From Candidatus Heimdallarchaeota archaeon (GTDB taxonomy: Archaea > Asgardarchaeota > Heimdallarchaeia > Heimdallarchaeales > Heimdallarchaeaceae): DNA of 41,617 nucleotides. Shown here piece after piece: positions 27,402 through 35,403 of the stretch. The stretch is from contig JAUWPI010000004.1 in NCBI GenBank assembly GCA_030611665.1, positions 1 to 41,617 of the forward strand. The letters are read 5' to 3'. The notes below the pieces were generated by a model that was not told the DNA's origin, did no database searches, and saw nothing but the letters and a program-made list of their open reading frames with translations. Every line of letters begins with the position of its first letter. The first letter of the stretch is position 1. The translations under genes and the position numbers were made by a program.

Positions 27402-27950
27402 TCACTCCAAGGATAACAAAGAAATAAGGTTTTGAACAATTTCAGTGGTATTCGACTCTTCTTCCTTTACATCAACGTCAACAAACTTGCAAACTGTATC
27501 CGGGTGAATTATTGCTATGAATCCTTCATCTGATTTTCTGACTGCAAAAGGATACAATTGGCATGCTAGAGGTTTGAATGAATGAATTTTACATAATAGA
27601 TTTTCATCTAGAAATGCGCATTCCTTTACAAAGGGTTTTTTCTTAAGGATATATGCCTTGACAAAACCTCCTTTGACATTAGTACTAGGAATTAGTACTG
27701 GACTTAAAGATTCTAAAGATTGATCTACCTCAATTTCATTATCCAACAACCTTTGAACATCTTTCTCGGTTACTGGGATATTATTCAAACGACAACAGTC
27801 TGCACATCCTGTGCATATGAAATGGATGTGTTTGATAATAGTGATCTCACCAGCTTCATTTACTTTTGCTATTGGCATACTACTGTAATCCATTTGATTC
27901 AAGCAAAGAAAAAAAATTGGTAATAAAAAGATTGTCAATTGATATTCCAT
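27402..27950 (-). CDS. YkgJ-family cysteine-cluster protein
   Basis: 'CTGCADCCRLNNIPVTEKDVQRL' and 'CAFLDENLLCKIHSFKPLACQLYPF'. Confidence 0.85.
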   Translation of the reverse strand: MEYQLTIFLLPIFFLCLNQMDYSSMPIAKVNEAGEITIIKHIHFICTGCADCCRLNNIPVTEKDVQRLLDNEIEVDQSLESLSPVLIPSTNVKGGFVKAYILKKKPFVKECAFLDENLLCKIHSFKPLACQLYPFAVRKSDEGFIAIIHPDTVCKFVDVDVKEEESNTTEIVQNLISLLSLE

Positions 27951-28075
27951 TAAAGAATTAATCTTTTCACTGTTATTTGGTTTACAAGAGTTTTCAAAGA
28001 GACTTGTGATTTTTTGTCATTACCTATGGTTAATATAACTTTATTCACTAAGTATTGATTAGTTTAGTTTTAACA

Positions 28076-28104
28076 TTGAAACCAAAATAGGTTTCAAATT
28101 TTTT
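28076..28104 (+). terminator. Hairpin plus T6 tract in the leader of the following ORF
   Basis: TTGAAACC-AAAATA-GGTTTCAA followed by ATTTTTT, ending 2 nt before the GTG start at 28107. Confidence 0.45.
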
Positions 28105-28106
28105 AA

Positions 28107-28526
28107 GTGATAGAAATGGACGAAATGGATGATATTATTAAAATGCTCGCAGACGCACCTGAAGAGCAAAGAAAAAGCATGTTGACTCAAAGACTTAAAA
28201 TGATAGCAGGTCAACCTGATGAACAAAGAGTGAAATCTGTTGCAGGTTTAGTATCTTCAATCTCGAAATTGAAAGATAAAAAGATGAAGGGTTTTATCAA
28301 AGCTAGAACTAATTTACTCAACTCTTTTCCCGATGAAGAAGGAAATGCAATAATGGTTGCTAGAATTAAAGCTTCTAAACTACTAGATGAAAAAGTTAAC
28401 AAAGCAGATTTGATGGCTACAATTGAAGCGACAAAAGAATGGCCTGGAGATAAACAGAAAATGTTCATGGAGAACCTTAAGCAAATCTTTGCAAAGTTAG
28501 GTATGCAAATGCCTGAGTTCAAATAG
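28107..28526 (+). CDS. Small helical protein of unknown function
   Basis: 139 aa, helical, charged; GTG start with alternative ATG at 28116. Confidence 0.6.
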   Translation: MIEMDEMDDIIKMLADAPEEQRKSMLTQRLKMIAGQPDEQRVKSVAGLVSSISKLKDKKMKGFIKARTNLLNSFPDEEGNAIMVARIKASKLLDEKVNKADLMATIEATKEWPGDKQKMFMENLKQIFAKLGMQMPEFK

Positions 28527-28560
28527 GAAACAAATTCTGTTTCTTATTTCTTTTATGTTT
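28527..28560 (+). terminator. Hairpin plus T-rich tract after the small helical ORF
   Basis: GAAACA-AATTC-TGTTTC followed by TTATTTCTTTTATGTTTT. Confidence 0.5.
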
Positions 28561-28608
28561 TAAATTTAGTAAATCTTAAAAATAAATAATTAAGGGAAGT
28601 ATATTATA

Positions 28609-30102
28609 GTGATGGATAATTTAATTAAACGGTATAAAGAAATCTTATTCTTTGGTTCTTTTCTAGTTCTAACATCATTAGGATTAGGCATATACCGCAC
28701 AATAAATGAAGCAACGATACAGTTAACTGTAACAGAGATAGTTTTATCTCGATTTCTAGAGATTATACCTCTATTAGGACTTGGTTTCCTTAAATTGGGA
28801 ATCGGTTTTGCAATTGCTAGTATTGTTAAAAGATTGAAAGATACAAGAAAACAAGCATCAGAAAGTTTTGAAAAGGCAGGTATTATAGGAGAAGAAATTA
28901 AACAGCCCTTCTATGCCCGATATTTTGTACACTTTCTTGTAACTGGTATTTTGATAGAATTATTAGCAATTTTAGTTATGATTGCATGGATTGTTGTTGG
29001 TATTTATGGCAATGAAGTTGCAAGTGAAATACTTCATATTTTAGCTGTTCCTCTCGAAGGAGTAGGAGTAGCGCTATTAATTGGTGGAATTGCCTTTGGT
29101 CTAGCAACCATTGTGCTAAATCTTGGTACTCAAGTAACACTCCTACCTAAACGTTTGAGAAAACTTGTTAAGAAAAATAAGGAAGTAGAGGAGCTTAAAT
29201 TGCGAGAAATGTTACCTAGATGGAACATTGGATTGACAATGCTTGGAATAATTTTCTCTGCATCAGGATTTTTCCCATTCGCCATTATAAGAGCTAGTTA
29301 CTATGGTTCTATGGGAATTGCTGAACCTGTTCCTTTTGCATTAATATGGGACACAATAATCTTTGTTGGTATAGCAATAATGTTATTCTCGATTACTTTT
29401 TGGCTATTGAAAATCATAGTATGGTTAAGAGCACAAAGAAGTGATTTGGGAAAAACAGTTAGTGAACTAACAGGAAAGAAAGTTGATCCTATTGAAAATG
29501 AATTGAAGATTACCAAGATGGTGCCTCGTTTTGCTTACATAGGCCTTATTTGGATGCTGATTTTCTTCTTTGTATTGGCTTTGATAAATTCACAGATTCC
29601 TTCAGTTATGGGTCAGTTAATAAAACCTGGAAGAACGATAAGCTTAGCAATATTATTCACTGGTATTGGTTTAGCATTGCTGACAATTGTAATCAATCTC
29701 AAGCTTACTGCTTTTATGTTACCTGAATCTTTTTCTAAAATTGTTACTGTTATCAAAGGAGAGAAAATTGAAGAGAATGTAACTTCTATGTCAATAAGTA
29801 AACCACTACAATTAGCCCCATTAAAACTGTTTTGGGGCATTCTAATTGGAGGTTTAATCACCTTATCTGGAACCTTACCATTTGCCATTTTAAGAATGAT
29901 TAATACCACACAAGGCAATATTCAGATGGCAGATACTTTTGAGCATATCATAGAACCTTGGGTTTCTACAGGTATTGGTGTGATTTTCTTGATGATAGGA
30001 TTATTTTTCAGTACTGTAGTTGGATTCGTTAATGCAAGAAAAGCTATAATTACAGAGGGTGTGGAATCCTGTGTATATTACGCCATAGAGGAGAAAAAAT
30101 AA
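28609..30102 (+). CDS. Polytopic membrane protein with tandem internal 2-TM repeats
   Basis: 497 aa, about 10 hydrophobic segments; recurring 'FAIIR...'/'FAILR...' modules. Confidence 0.65.
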   Translation: MMDNLIKRYKEILFFGSFLVLTSLGLGIYRTINEATIQLTVTEIVLSRFLEIIPLLGLGFLKLGIGFAIASIVKRLKDTRKQASESFEKAGIIGEEIKQPFYARYFVHFLVTGILIELLAILVMIAWIVVGIYGNEVASEILHILAVPLEGVGVALLIGGIAFGLATIVLNLGTQVTLLPKRLRKLVKKNKEVEELKLREMLPRWNIGLTMLGIIFSASGFFPFAIIRASYYGSMGIAEPVPFALIWDTIIFVGIAIMLFSITFWLLKIIVWLRAQRSDLGKTVSELTGKKVDPIENELKITKMVPRFAYIGLIWMLIFFFVLALINSQIPSVMGQLIKPGRTISLAILFTGIGLALLTIVINLKLTAFMLPESFSKIVTVIKGEKIEENVTSMSISKPLQLAPLKLFWGILIGGLITLSGTLPFAILRMINTTQGNIQMADTFEHIIEPWVSTGIGVIFLMIGLFFSTVVGFVNARKAIITEGVESCVYYAIEEKK

Positions 30103-30118
30103 TCTCCTATTTTTTGTT
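30089..30118 (+). terminator. Hairpin plus T-rich tract overlapping the stop codon
   Basis: AGGAGA...TCTCCT followed by ATTTTTTGTTTTTTTG. Confidence 0.55.
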
Positions 30119-30172
30119 TTTTTGTTTATTTGTTTTCAACAAATTTATATTACTATCATATTCAGTTAGAGC

Positions 30173-30835
30173 ATGGATGAAGAAGATAGGAACTTTACTT
30201 TTGCATCTTTCTGGAAAACAAATCTTCCAACTAGAAATATCTTCTTGATAATTATGGTTGTTTACATCATCCTATCAGTTTTAAATTTAGTCTTCACTCC
30301 TATAAATAATTTAACAGATCTATTCACAATTCCCACTTGGCTTCTTTCTTTAGTTGGACAAGATAACGGGAGAGTTTATGCTGGGCACGTTTACTTGATC
30401 ATCACTTCGGTTTTTGTCCATACAAGTATTTTGCATTTTCTCTCAAATAGTCTTTTTCTTTTCATATATGGATTAAGGGCTGAGGAACGATTTTTTTCGT
30501 GGCAATATTATTTAATTTTCTTAGGTTCAGGAATTCTAGGCGGAATTATAACTTTAGCTCTTGGCGAAAATGTGATTAGTGCAGGTGCTAGTGGTGGAAT
30601 ATTTGGTTTGTTAGGAGCAAACTTAGTTCTAGCGTACCAAGAAGAAAAGAAGAAAGCCCTTTGGGTGTATTTGGGTATGGGAGCCATATTTCTAGTATTT
30701 TCAGTAGGAATTAATGTAAATATGATAGCTCATACAATTGGTCTCATAACTGGAATATTATTTCCATTTATTTTTAAGAAAAGAAAACCCTTACTCCATG
30801 TAAGTGAAGAAAATCTTGAAAATGGATTTGAATAA
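30173..30835 (+). CDS. Rhomboid family intramembrane serine protease
   Basis: 'HFLSNSLFLFIYG', 'SAGASGGIFGLLGA' (GxSG), 'NMIAHTIGLITG' (catalytic His). Confidence 0.9.
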   Translation: MDEEDRNFTFASFWKTNLPTRNIFLIIMVVYIILSVLNLVFTPINNLTDLFTIPTWLLSLVGQDNGRVYAGHVYLIITSVFVHTSILHFLSNSLFLFIYGLRAEERFFSWQYYLIFLGSGILGGIITLALGENVISAGASGGIFGLLGANLVLAYQEEKKKALWVYLGMGAIFLVFSVGINVNMIAHTIGLITGILFPFIFKKRKPLLHVSEENLENGFE

Positions 30836-30841
30836 ACTATT

Positions 30842-31525
30842 TCATTTACTAAAATAGTCAATTAATTTCGAGTTGGCAAATTCTTTTTTTAATTTCTTTG
30901 CGGTTTCCCACGATTCTCTTACAAATGGAGGAAATTTCTTGTGTTGTGAATAATATTTTGTCAGAAAACTCTTTGTTTTTGGGTCTGCTGGATATCCAGA
31001 ACCTATATCTTCACTCATTTTTAAGTTCAAAGATTCAATTTCACGATCCCTCTCTACCTTAGCGATTATTGAAGCTGCTGAGACTACTGGAAAAAATTCA
31101 TCTGCTTTATGTTTTGAGACAATTTTTGCCTTAGGGAACTCTTTTTCAAAAACGAGTCCGAATCTTTTCTCATTAACATCCGCAGCATCAATATAAACCG
31201 CTTCAAGTTCTTGTTTTACTTCTTTGGTAAGTTTGAGCATAATTTGTTGTTCAATAATGTTCAAAGAGAAACTTTTCCGTAATTCATCGATTTCTGCAGG
31301 AGATAAGTGTTTAATTTTAATATCAGCTGCGATCTTCTTTAATTTAGGATAGAGAGTTTCTCTCTGATTTTTAGATAATAATTTGGAATCTTTAGCTCCC
31401 ATTTTCTTTAAATTTTGTTGTTTTTCATATTCTATCACATAAACACAAATCACAAGTGGTCCAATAACAGGACCTCTTCCAGCTTCATCTATTCCAACAA
31501 TATATCTCTTTGAATCTTTTGAAAT
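30842..31525 (-). CDS. rnhB: Ribonuclease HII, apparent ATT start
   Basis: Reading upstream of the track ORF gives ISKDSKRYIVGIDEAGRGPVIGPLVICVYV; also 'YIDAADVN' and 'SAASIIAKVERDREI'. Confidence 0.92.
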   Translation of the reverse strand: MSKDSKRYIVGIDEAGRGPVIGPLVICVYVIEYEKQQNLKKMGAKDSKLLSKNQRETLYPKLKKIAADIKIKHLSPAEIDELRKSFSLNIIEQQIMLKLTKEVKQELEAVYIDAADVNEKRFGLVFEKEFPKAKIVSKHKADEFFPVVSAASIIAKVERDREIESLNLKMSEDIGSGYPADPKTKSFLTKYYSQHKKFPPFVRESWETAKKLKKEFANSKLIDYFSK

Positions 31526-31544
31526 CTAAATCACCTTTTTACAT

Positions 31545-32726
31545 CTAATATTGCTTTATTACATTTACTATTTCATCGTATGATGCATCTGTTTTTAGTC
31601 CTTGAGGATCAAATATAGTTCTAGAAACTAGAAATCCCTTAGATCTTAATGAATCAATGATTTGGTTTAATGATATCCCTTCTTTCTTACAGAAACGGAG
31701 AATAAACGGAATATAGTAAAAGAAAGGAGGGGATTCAATTTCATCCAAGATTAAACTTAATACTTTCTCAATCTTCTTCTCAAGATGTAATGTAAACTGT
31801 CCAATATCCTTTTTCATTTGTTTAATAAACTCAACTTCATAGAGATTCCCTAGCCATAACGGTCCTGCTTTTTCTAACTTTTCTGAACAGTTAGTGCATG
31901 AAGTGTCCACTAAATCTTTGGATAATTCTACTGTTTCTAGAAAGGAACATTTCTTACAGAAATATACAAAACCCAGTTTTTTGTGCTGCTGGTTAGCAAC
32001 TTCCTTACTGTCTTTTACCTTAACTTTAACTCTTAGAAAATGTTCATGATTGTAACAAAGAATAGGTTCCACTGCCAAACCTAATCTCCCAGCACTAATT
32101 ATAATATTATAAATCAAAATTCGTAATGCTACTTCGTGGCAAAGAAAATGTCGAGTTGGTATGGCATTGTAGATTCTAATACATGATTCTGGGAATTTAC
32201 CACATAATACCTGTAAATCTGTTGCTGTTGCAAAAAGATATCCTTCATTTATTCGTAAAGCTCTAAGTGATTCTTCTATATACTCAATTGGTGATCCAAA
32301 AGGATCCAAATCAATAATATGAGTAGTATCTTTCTTCTTTGGCAAGGAATCAAGAATATTGATTGCATTCGAGTGTTTAATTTCCATTTTTTCATCAAAT
32401 TTCAAGTTATTTGAGTTCCGTGTAATAATATTTACAGCTATAGGATTAATATCTCCAGCAACAACTTTTTCAACAGAATCTTGAGGTAATTCATTTATGA
32501 TTCGGTAGCTTCGAATACCTGTTCCTGCAAAGGGATCTAGGAAACAAATTCTTTTCATTTCTCTTTTAATGATTGAAGATAGAGACAGCAGTGTGAGATC
32601 TCTATTGAGAACCATTTTTGGATTATAGAAAACTGAAGCGTCATAGATTCGATTTGCATCTTTGTATATTGAAAAAGTAGTACTACCCTCTGTTACTTCT
32701 TCCCACATATCTTCAGAAATTTCCAT
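31545..32726 (-). CDS. trm1: tRNA (guanine26-N2)-dimethyltransferase Trm1
   Basis: 'VTEGSTTFSI', 'DPFAGTGIRSYRI', 'IIDLDPFGSPIEYIEESLRAL', CxxC-type Zn motif. Confidence 0.93.
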   Translation of the reverse strand: MEISEDMWEEVTEGSTTFSIYKDANRIYDASVFYNPKMVLNRDLTLLSLSSIIKREMKRICFLDPFAGTGIRSYRIINELPQDSVEKVVAGDINPIAVNIITRNSNNLKFDEKMEIKHSNAINILDSLPKKKDTTHIIDLDPFGSPIEYIEESLRALRINEGYLFATATDLQVLCGKFPESCIRIYNAIPTRHFLCHEVALRILIYNIIISAGRLGLAVEPILCYNHEHFLRVKVKVKDSKEVANQQHKKLGFVYFCKKCSFLETVELSKDLVDTSCTNCSEKLEKAGPLWLGNLYEVEFIKQMKKDIGQFTLHLEKKIEKVLSLILDEIESPPFFYYIPFILRFCKKEGISLNQIIDSLRSKGFLVSRTIFDPQGLKTDASYDEIVNVIKQY

Positions 32727-32737
32727 ATTGACTTCTC

Positions 32738-33349
32738 CTAATTCGTAGTTTCTTTAGAGGAATCTTTACTTATACTATATTTTAATCCTATTACATAGAT
32801 TTCTGCGCTTTTCTTTCTAGACGCTGCTGGCTTATACAATTTTGTTGTCTCAAAATGCTTCTTCATCTCCTTTATGAAATCTTGTAATTCAGTTCCTTGA
32901 AACAGTTTACAAATGAAAAAACCATTGTCTTTGATTAATTCTTGAGTTAGTGCTAAAGCTCTTCTCGCTAATGATATCTGAATAGCATGATCTCTGCTAA
33001 AATCGCCAGTTATGTTAGGTGAACAATCTGATATTAATCCATCAGTCTTTCCATAAGTTTCCAAAACAATAATGGGAAGATTCCGATTTAGAATATCTTT
33101 ATTCAAAATTTCAACGTTTTTTTCTTTGAATGGTGAAATATATGACTTATCAATCGCAATCACCTTACCATTCCCACCAACAAGATGAGAGGCAACCTGT
33201 GACCACCCACCAGGTGAAGCACCTAAATCTATTATGATTTGACCCTTACGAAAAACACTGAACTTATTGTTAATTTGTAGTAATTTGAAAGAAGCTCTTG
33301 ACCTATAGCCTTTAATTCTTGCTTGTTGGTAATAGAAATCTTCTCTCAC
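32738..33349 (-). CDS. rlmE: RlmE/FtsJ-type 2'-O-ribose methyltransferase
   Basis: 'GYRSRASFKLLQINNKF', 'VIDLGASPGGWSQVA'-type motif (IIDLGASPGGWSQVA), 'SDCSPNITGD', 'FICKLFQG'. Confidence 0.92.
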   Translation of the reverse strand: MREDFYYQQARIKGYRSRASFKLLQINNKFSVFRKGQIIIDLGASPGGWSQVASHLVGGNGKVIAIDKSYISPFKEKNVEILNKDILNRNLPIIVLETYGKTDGLISDCSPNITGDFSRDHAIQISLARRALALTQELIKDNGFFICKLFQGTELQDFIKEMKKHFETTKLYKPAASRKKSAEIYVIGLKYSISKDSSKETTN

Positions 33350-33419
33350 AATATCACGTTATTCAATTTTAAGAACAATAAAAAATGATATTGATAAGAT
33401 TTGCTTATCAAGAAAAAAA

Positions 33420-33884
33420 TTATTTCATTGGAACACGTATTTTTTCATCTTCATCTAAAATATCAAATTCCACGAATTTAAATGGTCTAATTTTGTCTGT
33501 TCCATCTTCTTCCATAAACCATTCGTTGAATGATTTACACGAAACAGGATTAACTGGATTATTTATTCCACATTCTTCAATTCTGTCACAAGTAAAACAT
33601 GAACATGTCAACGTTAACCAGCCAGTTTCTTCCTTCTTTGGAATTGTTAATACATAGTCCTTGACATTTCCAATTTTTATTGGAATTTTTAGTATCTTAT
33701 TTGAATATAGTAATTCATCAATCTTATGTTTGATTGATTCATGTTGACCTAATAGATCAAGCACTTCTCTAAATAGTAACTGCTTGTTCGATGTACGATC
33801 TATCAGTTCTATAATTTCATCCCCCAATGCACTGCTATAGTTCCTTACAATCTTTATCCTCTGTGTCGGGATCATTTTCATCAC
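33420..33884 (-). CDS. RPC34/TFE-beta-like transcription factor with C-terminal FeS-type Cys motif
   Basis: 'CFTCDRIEECGINNPVNPVSCKSFNEWF' matches the RPC34/RPC39/TFE-beta C-terminal CxxC-C-NPxxC-W pattern; preceding wHTH-like sequence. Confidence 0.65.
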   Translation of the reverse strand: MMKMIPTQRIKIVRNYSSALGDEIIELIDRTSNKQLLFREVLDLLGQHESIKHKIDELLYSNKILKIPIKIGNVKDYVLTIPKKEETGWLTLTCSCFTCDRIEECGINNPVNPVSCKSFNEWFMEEDGTDKIRPFKFVEFDILDEDEKIRVPMK

Positions 33885-34095
33885 ACCATATTACAAATAT
33901 CGAATCTTTTCTCTCATGTTTTCTAAACATAATAGCCCAAATTCAAACTGTAAATCTTCAAATAATACATTCCCTTTTACCCTATTTAAGTGTTGATACG
34001 GTTTGAAAAAAATTTTAATCGAGATTGAATAATAACAATAAAAAAATGTTAAAAATCTACCCGACATAAACCACAGAATATATGTTTAAAGAAAG

Positions 34096-34410
34096 TTATT
34101 TTTGTGATTTATTGTAAGATCTTGACGAGCTTTTTCTTTTTTTTCGCCTTACATCTGATCTTCTTTTGTCTATAACATATAGCATTGTGTCAGATGTAAC
34201 TCTTTCGTCCCACTCTTTCTTCACCTTTACACTTACATATGGTTCCGTTACAGGACCAAAAATATCAATAACAATACCTACATGTTCCATGTTTTCATTA
34301 ACAACATCTGATCCAATTTTTGGTAATTTTGGTGGATCTTTAAGTATAGCATAACCTAAATCACTTCTATGTAAAACGCTTCCAAGTTTCTTTATTCTTG
34401 ACTGGTCCAT
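34096..34410 (-). CDS. gar1: H/ACA RNP protein Gar1
   Basis: 'LGSVLHRSDLGYAILKDPPKLPKIGSDVVNENMEHVGIVIDIFGPVTEPYVSVKVK'. Confidence 0.9.
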   Translation of the reverse strand: MDQSRIKKLGSVLHRSDLGYAILKDPPKLPKIGSDVVNENMEHVGIVIDIFGPVTEPYVSVKVKKEWDERVTSDTMLYVIDKRRSDVRRKKRKSSSRSYNKSQK

Positions 34411-34445
34411 AATTTACAACTCCAAAATTCAATTAATGAAAATAA

Positions 34446-34793
34446 TTACTTTTTAAGTTGTTTTGGTTTGCTCTTTGTCTTTTTCTGTGTAGGTTTTCCA
34501 ACCTTCTTTAATTTTCTGGCGACATTGGTAACTCTTCTGATTAACTCAGTTTTATTAGTAATGCCTTCAGGCTTAACTATTATCCTTCCATCGCTCTTCA
34601 ACCAATTCTTGGAATATCGTTTGTCTTTCTCAATTGTGTAATCCAATTCAAGATATTTGCATGCATAAGCTATTTTGGATAAATTGCACTCTTCAACTGC
34701 TTTACTTCTAGATACTTTTCTGCCCTCTTTTTTTGATAACTTCTTATCAAAGTATTCTGGATAAAGAATAAATGAGCGAGTTTTCCGCAACAT
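34446..34793 (-). CDS. srp19: Signal recognition particle protein SRP19
   Basis: 'FILYPEYFDKKLSKKEGRKVSRSKAVEECNLSKIAYACKYLELDYTIEKDKRYSKNW'. Confidence 0.9.
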   Translation of the reverse strand: MLRKTRSFILYPEYFDKKLSKKEGRKVSRSKAVEECNLSKIAYACKYLELDYTIEKDKRYSKNWLKSDGRIIVKPEGITNKTELIRRVTNVARKLKKVGKPTQKKTKSKPKQLKK

Positions 34794-34837
34794 AATATAG
34801 CCTTTGCAAATTAATTATTAAAAATATTTGGAAGAGA

Positions 34838-35239
34838 TTATTCCTCTACTTCTTTCTTCTCTACTAAAACACCGCTAATAATTCCATGTTGACCGGGTCT
34901 GCTTGTGACACGTACTTTTCCAAGTTCGGTGTCCAACACACATCCTTTTGTAATAATACGCCTTCTTGCATATTCACGGTTAGCTTTGTTTTCTAAAACA
35001 TTGAGAATTTTTGATTTTTGTGAAATACCAGTCGACTGATCTAGAACATTAGCAAACTCATCAGTTAAAACGCGGTATTTGTTATTTCCACCTCTTGTTC
35101 TGATATTTTTGAGTTTTCTTGTACCGATATGAGTTTCTGCTGGATAGCGTCCCATATCTCTTTTTTTCTTTGATGCTGCTTGTCTAATCAAACCACCAGA
35201 TAGTTTCTTTCGGGACCTTTTCAACCATTGAGAGGGCAT
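34838..35239 (-). CDS. rps8e: Small ribosomal subunit protein S8e
   Basis: 'KKLSGGLIRQAASKKKRDMGRYPAETHIG' and 'RVTSRPGQHGIISGVLV'. Confidence 0.95.
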   Translation of the reverse strand: MPSQWLKRSRKKLSGGLIRQAASKKKRDMGRYPAETHIGTRKLKNIRTRGGNNKYRVLTDEFANVLDQSTGISQKSKILNVLENKANREYARRRIITKGCVLDTELGKVRVTSRPGQHGIISGVLVEKKEVEE

Positions 35240-35403
35240 TGTTATTTCACCTTGGAAGTCATCGAAATTTTTGAAATATAAGAGTTTCCATTAGAAAGAT
35301 AATTAAAAGCACTGTATCTGGAATCTAATCCACTCAACAAAAATGAGCAATTTTACAATAATACTAGAGAAAAATCTAAAAGCAATAAGCTTCTTTTTAA
35401 TTT

